From assembly GCA_024760905.1 (NCBI GenBank), contig CM045737.1, forward strand, positions 10,064,726 through 10,128,725: 64,000 nt of DNA. The letters are read 5' to 3'. Under the pieces are notes generated by a model. It did not search any database. It was not told the DNA's origin and was given only the letters and a program-made list of their open reading frames with translations. Below are positions 1-12,177 of the stretch, one piece after another. A program made the translations under genes and the position numbers. Origin of the DNA: Plotosus lineatus. Lineage: Eukaryota > Chordata > Actinopteri > Siluriformes > Plotosidae. Within the stretch, counting starts at the first letter, position 1, and each line of letters begins with the position of its first letter.

Positions 1-1098
1 CCCTGCAGGATTGCTGTAATGAAGACCCCTTGTTATGCTGCCATTGGTTGTTTATACCAAACCAAACACAGCTGGCATGCTGGGTGTGTGGTGTTAGGGG
101 TGTGGCATGTAAAACAACAGTGCATCAGCATCTTTATGCAAATAAATATACAAAGACCCCAAGTGTGCCACTTTTGCTTTAGGAACAGCATGAGCAAGTG
201 ATAGTTGTGGTTGGTTTTCTGTAGTGAAGTACATTGGCTCAGCAAGTTGACAGCAAACCGTTTCTTCAGAAATGTTCACACCTCCTCCTGGAATGTTGCA
301 CCCATAATGCCACACTGCTGTTCTGGCAAGTGTGCTTTCCCTTTTATATCGACAGAACAGCAATAAATTCCCACCCCCTGGGCTTGCATGATTTATCCAT
401 GGTGTAATAAAAGCACCTTATATATAGGTGTAAAGAGGACTGTCAAAATAAAAAAGGGACAAAAAGCAGCTCTGAGCATGATGTTACCACATCCAGGTTT
501 CGCTGAGTGACGCGTCTATGAAGTAAGGTGTCTCAATTAATGCTAAGTGAAAGAGCGCTGTAGCGGAATGAGCGTTGAGTCTGAAACAGCCGGAATTACT
601 TCATAGTAGGTGACAGCAGGTCAATGACTGTGTTATCTTGTATGTGAGCAGAACCCTTGCACGGGAATATCTGAGAGTCGGGGACGACATGGAGAATTAG
701 GAGAGTGTGGCGTACGTTTCTGGAAAGTTTGTTCATGTGGATTTTTGCTGTGAATAAATTCAGTACCAATTACCCCACCCAACCCCCTTTTCTTGGCCAC
801 GGTGTTCGTTTTCAAATTTCCGTTACCCATATTTGTGACAAACTGCCTCCTAAATCTGCCAGAATGGCAGTAATCCCAGCCATAGTTCTCACATAGCATG
901 CCAAACAGACACAACACAGAATTTATTTGATTTCCTCTGATCACTTCTTCATTGTGGATGAATGGAGTTGTCATACAGTATGAGTCATACGTTTCTGTTC
1001 ACAATAACAATACTGTGTGAGTGGAGAAACAATTGTTAGTTATTTTATGTCGCTCTTTCGTAGAACATGAACTAGACCTATATTTTATGGCTCTAAAC
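1..1098. other. RALGPS2 intron, no feature recognised
   Basis: The sequence is A/T-rich and unique-looking with no exon-like open frame. The only structure noticed is an 11-base perfect inverted repeat CTATGAAGTAA (516-526) and TTACTTCATAG (596-606). Confidence 0.6.
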
Positions 1099-1686
1099 CA
1101 GTGCTTCTCAAATAGTGAAGCACAACCACGGTATGATGCTGGGGGGGAGGGGGGGGGTACTGGGTAGTGTATGACTCCGGGGAACATGCTTTTCTGGAAT
1201 AGTGTACTAGAATTAAGTGTAATTGCACCTCCACTCCAGAAGTTGGCAGTGGCGCTCTTATTGTTACGCAATGGTGTGGTGTTTTTTTGCACGGGCAAAT
1301 GATATGAAGTGCAGTAAACAACCCCTCAAGAAACAACATGGAAAAATTTCAAACAGGAAAAAGAGAAAGGTGGAGAGAGAGATGGAGATATTAAGACAAA
1401 TAAGATTAATGAGTTTAAATAAGGATGTATTTTTTTATTTCAGGCACATTGGTGCACTTTAAATCTTTTCTGTTACAGATTAAAAAACAATGTTCAAGTT
1501 TTTCTTTATTGTAAGTTGTACTATATTTCTTTCTTTTTTGTTTTTAATGTTAATTAAATATACAATGTTACACAGAGATGTACTAATAACCTTAAAGACA
1601 AATAATAGTGTTTTTAGTCGCATGGGGGGGTGGGGGGGGGGTTTCCTCCTAGAGGGTGCGTCACAGAAAATAATTGAGCAGCACTG
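1099..1686. mobile_element. Non-autonomous hAT element with perfect 8-bp TSD
   Basis: Ends are CAGTGCTTCTCAAA and TTGAGCAGCACTG, inverted. The flanks CTCTAAAC (1091-1098) and CTCTAAAC (1687-1694) are a perfect 8-base target duplication, the hAT hallmark. There is no transposase frame. A close relative is at 32189-32755. Confidence 0.9.
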
Positions 1687-1940
1687 CTCTAAACACAAAA
1701 AAGTTTAATTTTTATCAAACTTGTCAGTTTTTCTCTGCTCCCTGTGTCCATGTCTGTACTGTTGGTCACCATTGTGACTGATGATGGTTTATGGTGTGCG
1801 TGCTGGGTTTGCATTCTCCAGATCACAGTGCTTGGGGCACAATTCACTGACACCTGCATACAAGTGAAAGTAATGGTTTAGGATGAAACTTTAGCTGATA
1901 CTATTTTGAAGGGGGGGGGGGGTAATTTTTTTTTTATATA

Positions 1941-2755
1941 CAGTGACACCTCACGAAATTAATCCGTTCCAGAGCCTTTTTCTTGACCTGGATTTTTCGT
2001 AAATTGAAACACATTTTACATGTAAAACGTGTGATTTGTGCCGAGGCCCCCAATACTACCCCCTTAAACCCTTTAAAAATGATAAAATTATACCTTTTAA
2101 GACCTCCTCCTTCAATATCATACCGATGGTAGATGGGTTTGACCATATTCCTTTGGGATATCACTCAACCACATGCCACAACTGTTTCTTCTCACGCGCA
2201 CACATGCACGCACGTGTGTGTGTGTGTGTGTGCGTGTGTGTTGACCATGTCTTCTTAGCGGAGTTATAATCTTACAAATTTTATGGAAGGTGAAAAGCCT
2301 GAGTCAAGAAATAAAGCATGAAACAACAGAACCTCTGTCCTTTACATGAAAAGCATTATGGGAGATGCAGCTCCATAATAGCCAATGGGAGGGAGCTGCA
2401 TCATCCCTTCTAGCCAATGGGAGGCCAGCGTGGCGGGATGTTGGGAGAGAGCCAATGGGAGGGAGCTGTGTCATCCCTCCTAGCCAATGGGAGGCCAGCG
2501 GGGTGGAATGTTGGGAGATAGGCAATGGGAGGTAGCTGCATCATCCCTCCTAGCCAATGGGAGCCAGCAGGGTGGAATATTTGAACATCATTGATGGGAG
2601 AGCAGCTCGTGCATTGTTTGATTGTTTGAATGGCGCGTTTGGCACGTTTCGTAAGGAGAATTTGTTTCGTATACAGAAACAAAAAATTTTGGAAAATGTT
2701 TTTCGTAACCTGGATGTTTCATTTGCTGGGACTATTGTAAGGTGAGGCACCACTG
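1941..2755. mobile_element. T1 element (TA-flanked) with 70-bp minisatellite
   Basis: The start CAGTGACACCTCACGAAATT and the end GTAAGGTGAGGCACCACTG are inverted copies with TA on both sides, consistent with Tc1/mariner-pogo superfamily insertion. The interior holds about three units of a 70-bp repeat (2376-2575) containing AGCCAATGGGAGG, the reverse complement of the array at 43129-43645, plus a GT microsatellite (2213-2241). Confidence 0.8.
2376..2575. repeat. 70-bp CCAAT-containing minisatellite, about 3 units
   Basis: Units read AGCCAATGGGAGGGAGCTGC, then a TCATCCCTCCT block and GATGTTGGGAGA. Each unit carries two CCAAT pentamers. It lies inside the T1 element 1941-2755. Confidence 0.85.
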
Positions 2756-3281
2756 TATCTGGTAAGCAAAGGGGTCCCTTTAGACTAAAGAGAACCTGAT
2801 GATGAACATACTTTTAGTTCCACTTGAACTAATTTTGGTTTTGGAAACTACGAAAATTCGCACATTAATAACACGAACTTCAGAACGGCCTGATGCTATT
2901 CTCACACTCTATTTTTTTCCTCCAAACTGAAATGAATAGTTTGCGCGCCTATTAAAGCCTTTGCACTCATTTAGCACATTTCGTTCCAGTTTTGTTGAAG
3001 CCTAATGCTTTGTGTTTCTCCATCTCTTAGCCAGAACTTGTGCCCCATTCACAAGGCTCCAGTTTATTTCCTCAGATCTTTTGCCAACTGTGCACATTAA
3101 CACGGGCTCGTTTGGCAGTGGCTCGTTCCTTTAGCGTGTTGAGCCTTTAATTTGACTTTTCAAGGCGAAGGTTATGCTGAAGACTTGAGGGGCATTCTAA
3201 CAGCCGGCATACTGCTAAGATTACTTAAGCCTGGAGTGTGTACCTCGTTTTATAGTTTTGTTTGTTTTTGTTTTATTATAG

Positions 3282-3365
3282 GAGCTTGCAAGTTGTGGCT
3301 GGAACAAAAAAGAGAAGCACAGTTCAGCTCCGAATGCTGTGGCTTTTACACGAAGGTTTAACCAG
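3282..3365 (+). CDS. ralgps2: RALGPS2 exon (RasGEF, ELASCGW...RRFNQ)
   Basis: This exon has 84 bases, 28 codons, phase 0 at both ends. The acceptor is a T-rich tract ending in ATTATAG at 3280-3281. The donor is CAG|GTAACA. It reads [12 protein letters not shown] ... FTRRFNQ, the start of the conserved RasGEF core, and runs directly into VSFWVV of the next exon. The donor lacks the usual G at +5, and a (CA)18 array begins at intron position +4, so the splice site itself merges into a microsatellite. Confidence 0.93.
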
Positions 3366-3409
<44 letters not shown>

Positions 3410-4970
3410 CTGTTTTCTTCGAATTTTCTCTTGTGTAACTCAACGCCAGACGAACGGGGAGTTCGAAGGAGTCTGATTTATCTCCTTGGCCAGGTGTGTG
3501 ATTGGAAAATAACATCATTGGCATTTTTTTCTCATTTGTGTACCATGTTGAGGAAGCCCAACCCCCCTTTTTTTTTTTTTTTTTTTTTTTCCATGATAAC
3601 ATACTGCATGTGATGTACGAACAAGCTGACAGGTCCTAATCTCTGAGGTTGTATGGAAGGGATCAGGTCAGTGCTCCTCAGGAAACTGCGCTGCTTATAT
3701 ACTCAGTTTGACCAAATCTTTGGCTTCTGCAGAAGATCGACAGCAGGAATCCCTTCCATGCTTCTCACCGAAGTTAAGAGCTTATTTGTTCCTTTGACCC
3801 AAAAAGGAAACCAAATAAACCTTACACCTTGTAGGTAGGACTTCATACTGCAATTATAGGTCTTAAGATTTGGATTGCCAGGAAAAATGGGGGGGGGGGA
3901 CATTATTAGTAAAGTGTGTTAGTTTTTATTGGCTACTGGCTCAGCGCAGAGGTTCAGGGTTCCCGGGTCGAGTGTTTAAGAAAGGTCCACATGTCCATAA
4001 ATACACCTATAAAATGACTTTATTATACCTCGCTTAATATCGCCTGCAATAACCCCTTGGCTCTGTATGGACACACTCAAATGCAAACATAACTATGCTC
4101 CAATACACACACAAACACACACACACACATGTGTAATGAATATTTCTCACAACCTCAGTCGATTATCCAGGGACAGATGTTAGAAATTAGAATTTTTACC
4201 TGTTTAAAAGATTTGCATGAGGCAGTGGTGGTCTGGTGGTAAAGGGTGCTGGATTGCTGATCCTAAGGTTGGGGGTTCAAGTCCCACTCTACGCAAGGTT
4301 TTTAACCCCCCCGTGCAGCTAACTGGGTTATCTAAGGCCGGCCATGTTTCTCACTGTCGAGAGGTTCATGTAAAATAACCATTGCAGACTCTCGGCAAGC
4401 CGTCAGCGTGTTTCTGTCCCTCGCTAAAGGGTTGTGTCAGGAAGGGCATCCGACATAAAAACCTATGCCAAATCAAACATGCCAATCAAATGATTCGCTG
4501 TGGCGACCCCTGAGAAAGGAAACAAGCCAAAAGGAAAAAAAGACGACCCCCTAGAGCAGTGGTCTCCAACCTTTTTTGCACCAGGGACCAGTTTTATGTA
4601 TGAAAATGTTTCTGCGGACCGGTTAGAGTCTTAGCCCTAACCCTAACCTAACCCTAACCTCTGTAGACTTGTTTTGGTGGCTATCAGCGCAGAAAACCCC
4701 GCCTCACAACGATATGTGGTTGTAAACGGAAGAAGGGCCTTCAGTGCTTCTATGGCAATGTCAAAAACTGTAGTCTTTCGAAAGATCCAGAAGCTCAAAT
4801 TAAAAAAAAAAAAAAAATAGAATTTGCACCATGAAAGATTTTGTTTGGGGACCGGTATCAAATGAGCCATGGACCGGTACCGGTCCACGGACCGGGGGTC
4901 GGGGACCCCTGCCTTAGAGGATTTGCATAAGGCCTGCTGGCTGAATTCGGAGACTTTTCTCTGTTGCTCT

Positions 4971-5001
<31 letters not shown>

Positions 5002-7058
5002 GTGGCCCTGTTTCTCTCCCCCTCCCTCCCCACTCATGTTTTTTCCATCTGTCGAGCTTTTTCTTGATGGATATGAACTGGGATGCATCGCCCGTTCGCA
5101 GTGTTGTAACAGCCAGAATACAGTACATAGCCAGAATGCGGACTGTAAGCGTGGGTGTTCGCTCCATGAAGAGGATTGAGAATAGGTTTGATTATTTCTA
5201 CAAGTCTGAGAGGAGAGATCGCGAGAGAGGAAACTGTTTGAATTTGTGGTGCAGAAACACATTGCAGTGTAATCCTTTTGAACTTTCCCAGCCTTTGAGG
5301 GAGCTGGGGTCAGAGCCTGGAGTCAGCCATGATGCGGAAATGTGGCAGCTCGGCAGTGGTGAACCTTGAACTCATGACCTTCATCTCATGAGTAGCTCAG
5401 ATCCTAAACCACTGAGTCATCTCTGGAGAGAGAAAAGAAAGAATCTATTCATTTTCTTCCTTTAGTCATGATAAATAAGGCGTGGGCTGATGGTGAATAC
5501 ACAGATTCTTTTAAGGTTTCATACTTGACAAGTGACACTGTGTGTGTGTGTGTGTATGTGTGTGTGTAGAAGTAGCAGCAGGATTGAATGTGGTTGGACA
5601 GATGGTACACTGGTGCCAAAATTTTCCTGTCTATTTCAGAACCTTCTGAACCGTGTTGTTTAGCGCTTTCACGCACATTAGCATTGGGAATTTTATAATA
5701 AGCGGTCATGAGTATGGTCAAATGTTACGGTTTCAATATTGCGTTACTCCTTGCAGTTTTCTGATTGCTAGTTAGCTAATGCTAGGTTTCGTTCCACGTA
5801 AGGATGTCATTCTGGAATATCTCACATTACAACAGTCTTCTCAACATTCCAAAGGATGTCGAATCAGCAGAGCTACTCACAAGATGAGCAGCAAACGAAG
5901 GCTCTTTACCTAGCATTACATTAGTGCAGTGGTTTGAGAACTGGTAATAATTGTTTGGGGCAAAATTCAGGATTGGTGCTGGTTTTAATGTCCCCCCCCC
6001 CCCATGTTATGCTTTTAGTACAGAGAAGTAATTTGCATTAAAATATTAATCTGAAGATTTTTCGTTGTGAAGGATGACCGTCTTGCTTCCTTAAAAGTTT
6101 CACATTGCTCATGTCAGTCATTTTGCGGAAATGGTTTTTGTTTTACAAAAATGGCATTTTTTTTTTTTTTTGTGTGTTAAACAGTCTTATTAAAAAAAAT
6201 AATAATTTAAATGCAATTTATTAATATTTCATCAACAGTGTTGGTGCTGAAACTGCTGTAATATTATGGAGACACATAACCTTTAATAAATGTAGGTTGA
6301 ACTTAAGAGATCCATTTAAAATGAACCCCTCCCCCAAATTACTTAGAACAATGTTTCTGTTCAAATGTTGTAGTGTCCGTAACCGCGTCAACTTCCTGCT
6401 GCAATATCTGAAAAAGGATGCATCACACAGCAGTATACGTTCTCTCTATTACGTGTCATGTGAAATCTGAATACACCAGGTTTTATTTGTAAAACTTAAA
6501 ATCCGTGAAGATTTTGAAATCGCAAAAGATACAGGCACTATATTCAATAAAATTATTAAACAAATTGTAATTCTTGTCATCTTAATACTACTACTACTAC
6601 TAACAATAATAATAATAATAACAATGTGACCCTGTGATGGTCTGGCAAGCTGTCCAGGGTGTATTGTGCCCATGCTGCGAGTCAGCTGAGATGGGCTCCA
6701 GCCTCCCTGCGACCATAATTAGATTGAGTGGTTCAGAAGAGTAGGCTGCATAGCCAACAGCATACTTCTGCCTTGCGATGGCCTGGTGAGCTGTCCAGGG
6801 GGTACTCTGCCCTCACCCAGAGTTGGCTGAGATGAGCACCAGCTCCCCACAGCCCTAATTGGGATTAAGTGATTCAGAAAATGAGTGAATTGTATTTCTC
6901 ATCATCTTAATAATAATAATACCAACAACAATGTAGGCCTGAGCTGGTCTGGTGAGCTGTCCAGGGTGTACCCTGCACATGCTGTGAGTCAGCTGAGATG
7001 GGCGCCAGCCTTCCAGCGATCCTACTTAGGATAAAGCAGTTCAGAAAATGAATGAACG

Positions 7059-7102
<44 letters not shown>

Positions 7103-7702
7103 CCTTTCAGCTTTTTCCCTTTAATGAAGAATATATGTCTCTGTACAGGTGGCTCAGGCTTTGATGATGCAATGTTGTAATAGTCCGTCGGCTGCATAAA
7201 CCTTTCTTACTTTTGTACACAATCGGTCTTACTGTGGATCGGAGGGATTCAAATTCTTTCGAGATGGTTTTGGAACTTTTTCCAGTCTGATTAGCATCAA
7301 CAACCCTTGGAGGTCCACAGTCATTCACTTATTTTCTAAGCCGTTAATAATAATTTGAGCCTCAGAGTGGCTGGCGCCCATCCCGGCCAACTCTGGCCAA
7401 GGACTGGGTACACTCTGGACAGCTCACCATGCCATCGCAGGGCCAGCACTCGCACGTGCACACACACACACACACACGCACACACACACACACACACAGA
7501 ATCATTCACATTCACACCTTGGGGTGATTTGGAACAGCCAATTATCCTACAGTTCATGTCTTTGAACTTGTGGGAGGCACGGTTGCATCATGTGAACACC
7601 ACACAAAAACACCCTAGCCCGGGAATTGAACCCAGGACCTTCTTCCTGTGAGGTGAACGTGCTAATCACTGCATCACCATGCCTCACCATTATTATTATG
7701 AC

Positions 7703-7737
<35 letters not shown>

Positions 7738-8247
7738 GTTTTTGTACTACTACTCCATCATATATTGTGAGCATGGACATATACCAGACGTCTAGACAAG
7801 CCTTTTTATTTAACTTTTTTTTTTTTTTTTTTTTATACACCCAAGCCATAGTGGCTCATCAGGCCGGTGCTTATCTCCGGTTTCCATAGCGTGAAGCGAC
7901 TAGGAGTACAACTCCTCCTGGATGGGACACTAGACCATCGCAGGTTACCTTCCCAGTATATTTTACTGGTTCCCATTTATACTGCTTGTGGTTGAGATCT
8001 TGCCCAGGGGTCTTAGCACAGTGAGGGTCTAACTGGGATTTGAACACACAACCTCCCGATCATGAGCGCAGCACCCTAACCACTACACCACCGGTTCCAC
8101 TTTATAGTCAACTGGTTGCATCAAAATCCAAATATTTCTCGAAATTATTATAAAATATGAATTCTTTTGTTTACGTCATGTGTCCTGTTCATATGGAACT
8201 GTCACTTCCACTCAAATGTACTACAGGCTTTGTGTGATTTAAACTAG

Positions 8248-8308
<61 letters not shown>

Positions 8309-10987
8309 TTCTGTGTGAGTAGGTGAGCTTCTGGGTGGTGCGAGAAATCCTTCATGCCCAAACATTGAAGATCAGAGCTGAGGTTTTAAGTCTCTACATC
8401 AGGACAGCGAAGGTAACATCATACTCCCTTCACCTGCAAGGCATCTAAAAACTCCCAAGATGCATTTCACTTACATTAGTTTCCTGTGATATTTTCAGTA
8501 TTAGTATATGTTTATAATTTCAGTATATATTGCTGATACATTTTCAGTCCCGACCGGTCGTGCTAATTTGTCATCAGTCACGGGTTGACGCGTTCTCTTT
8601 TTCACATCTTCTGACAAAGTGCCGTTACATTCCTGCTCTTTCAGAAATAAAAATAAATAAATTAAACTGCACATGATTGCGTCATTCAGCTGAATCAGCC
8701 GAGCTGATAAATTCCCAGAGAACTGACCGGTTTACTTTGTTCACTTCTTGAATTACTGTTGACCAACCCCCGACCCCCCGTCCCCCCATGTGCAGAGTCA
8801 GTAAAAACTGTACATGTAAGAACTTTAGTACAGTAGGCCCTTGACTATTCGCGGTTTTGCACTCATGGTTTGGGTATTGGCGGACTGCCAAGCTACTGAC
8901 AAGTCACTCTCATTCAGCCAATGGCTGTCCTCCTTCCTGCTGATTGATTGAGATGATGTAACGCCCCTTTTTCCCTCATTCGCGCACAAGTTTTCAATGA
9001 GCCTTTTTTTTTTAGTATGTTTTAATTCCCAGTTAAGCTCTACGATGCCACTCAAACGCCATGCGTCTTCTCTGGCTAAGCGAAAAGGTAATGACATTGG
9101 ATGTCTCTTCTGAAGAAATCAGACTTTCTCCTGAAGAAACGACAGTTTCCTCTGAAGTGCCTGAAGAGAAATAAACATCTGAAAGCACTCTAGTATTAAA
9201 GTCTTTTTCAGTCATTATTCCAGTACAGTACCTAAGTTAATGTTTAGAATGTTTGTGTGTGTGATTTTATGTACTGTGGTGTAGCATGTTTATCGTTTTG
9301 TTTTGTTGATCCAATTTATTACATTTCATGTTCTTTTATGTTCTTTTTATTATGGTCTGTGTTTTTGGGGGACTTTGATTTTGACGGTGTGTTCTCGAAT
9401 GCTCCACTTCGGGTGAGGGGCGTGGCTGAGCTGTTCCGTGGCTTCTAAACATTGTAAACATTAACTTAGGCAATGTACTGGAATAATCATTGAAAAAGAC
9501 TTTAATACTACAGCTTTACAATAGTTCAGATGATTATCTTCAGGCACTTCAGAGGAAACTCTCTTTTCTTTAGGAGAAAGTCTTATTTCTTGAGTGGCAT
9601 CATAGAGCTTAACTGGATAATATATTATACATACAAAATGAAAATATATGTATACTGTATAGATAGATAGATAGATAGATAGATATAAAGTATGCTGTAT
9701 AATGTTTATATATTTAATTAATAAATATCACAGTACAAAATTAAAAGGTTTTTCTTAATCATTACTATATTTTGCTAGGTTAATACTGTATTAATGAGTA
9801 AGACTGTCTATAGAACATGTAGCATATTTTAGCGCATGTAATAGACACATAGTATTTTACTTCCGGTTGCTCATTCACGCATATAATATGATACATGGGG
9901 TTTTACTTCCGGGTACAGAACTCGCAGATTATCTTCATTCGCGGGAGAGGCCGGCCCCAAATCCCCGCGAATATCGAGGGCCTACTGTATTTCAAAATGT
10001 GATGTGACTCAGTGCTGATTGATAACCTGTTCTAGAATTGCGTGTGTTTGATAGTGTCGCTTGCTTTTATCGATATCAGAATATTTCACTGACAGTTGTA
10101 GACTATAAAATTTAATTTTGGAGGGAAATAAGCAAAAATTGCCTTATCAATCAGTTCAGCTTTACTGTGTCTCAACATTATTTAACACTATTTTATCTAC
10201 AGTAGGCCCTTGACTAGTCGCGGTTTTGCACTCACGGTACTGGAATAATAATTGAAAAAGACTTTAAGACAAGTACTTTTACAACAGTATATGCTGTATA
10301 ATGTTTATATTCGAACATCAATAAAAATAAGAGTAAAAATTGAAAAGTATTTCTTAATCATTACTACATTTTACTTCATGAATACTGTATTAATGAGTAA
10401 GATTGTCTATAGAATGTGTTTAAGAAGCATATTTTAGCGCATGTAATAGATACATAGCACAGGTATACTTCACCCAATGTTGTTAATTGGTTCCAGGAGA
10501 GACGACTTAAGTCGAATTAGCTTGTCTCTGTGCTAGCCTCGGCTAGGCTACGCCAAATTTACTTGTCTAGACTAAACAAAATAACCATTCCTTGTTCTGT
10601 ACTTTATTCATGAATGCAATTTTCAATATGGTTAATAATGTTGCCCCTGTAAAACACCCCTCGCTATCGCCTGCAATGAATGAAGAGAGAGTTAACGCCT
10701 CCAGCCAGCACAGACCATAACAAATAAGATCTATTTTATTAAACTTTATTTATTAAACTTATTTATTTTATTTTTCTATACTTTTTGAAAACCGACGTAT
10801 AATCGAAAACGACTTAACTCAAAACGACTTAAGCCAAAGTATACCTGTATTTTACTTCTGGCTGCTCATTCGCGCAGTGACGTGATGCATGGGGTTTTAC
10901 TTCCGGGTACAGAACTCGCGGATTATCTCGATTCGCGGGAGGGCCTGGAACCGAACCACCACGAATGTCGAGGGCCTACTGTATATA

Positions 10988-11042
<55 letters not shown>

Positions 11043-12089
11043 CATACACATAATGTATGTACATTGTCTCGCCTATTTTATGTGTATTTTATATTTATTT
11101 ATTTAGCCCCCATGTCTCGCCCTCATTTAGTCGTATCCAATTTCCATCCATCAGGGATTGCCTTCCCTATCACACGACCACCTCTGACTAGGGGAGGACA
11201 AAAGCATACCCAATACCACCCGTGACATGCAATGCTAGCCACCCGCCTCTTTTTGACCTGCGGCGCATGCGCTCTTGTGGATGGTCTAACACACTCAGAG
11301 GGAATGCGCTGTCCGCCCCTCTTTTTCAAATGAGCACACCGACACCCATGATTGTCTGGCGATTGCTGTGAGTGACAGTTAATTGGGCGGATGCCATCCC
11401 TCCCTCCCGTGAGAGTTCGACCAATCAGCTCTCGTGGACTTCCACTCACAGACGGCTGTGGCGTTAAACCTGGATTCGTTACTTATGTTGAAAGTAAACA
11501 GGTTACATTTGACAAAATACAACAAATCTCATTCGGCTCCAGCAGGAATTTGAGTTTATTTTTTATTAAACGTCTTCAAGTTTAATTCGAATGAGATTTC
11601 TTATCATGATTTTATTTTAAATGTAGTTCAGCTGTACATGTTTGAAATGTTAATTTGTTTATAAAGCTGTTTAAAATGTGACCCTCCATTAAGGTGAGCG
11701 ATTCACTAATGGTTTAATACAGTAGATATGAAAGCTTTAAACGTTTAAATATTTAATATCACTAGAATTCCAGTTTTCATTTATAAAAAGAAAATAATTG
11801 ATCTAGTTTATTTTTGGGATGACCCGCATTGACTGAAGATGTTTTTTTTTAATTAGAAAGCTGTTTATACAATAATAATGTTTTTGTTTCTGTGCGTGTC
11901 TTATCTGATTATACAGAAACTGTGTGACATGAATAACCTCCATGCAGTAATGGCCGTGGTGTCAGGTTTACAGAGCGCGCCGATATTTCGACTTGCCAAA
12001 ACCTGGGCTGTAAGTACCTGCTTTGTTCTGCTGATTTGCATCGTTCTCACACACACTCACATACTATCTCTCTCTCTTTTTCTCACTCA

Positions 12090-12123
<34 letters not shown>

Positions 12124-12145
12124 TACACACACACACACACACATA

Positions 12146-12177
<32 letters not shown>

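Noticed and set aside
4221..4300. tRNA gene suggested by A and B boxes
   Set aside because: The sequence continues into a SINE body and lacks a proper cloverleaf; the same head occurs at 30973, 41688 and 59823.
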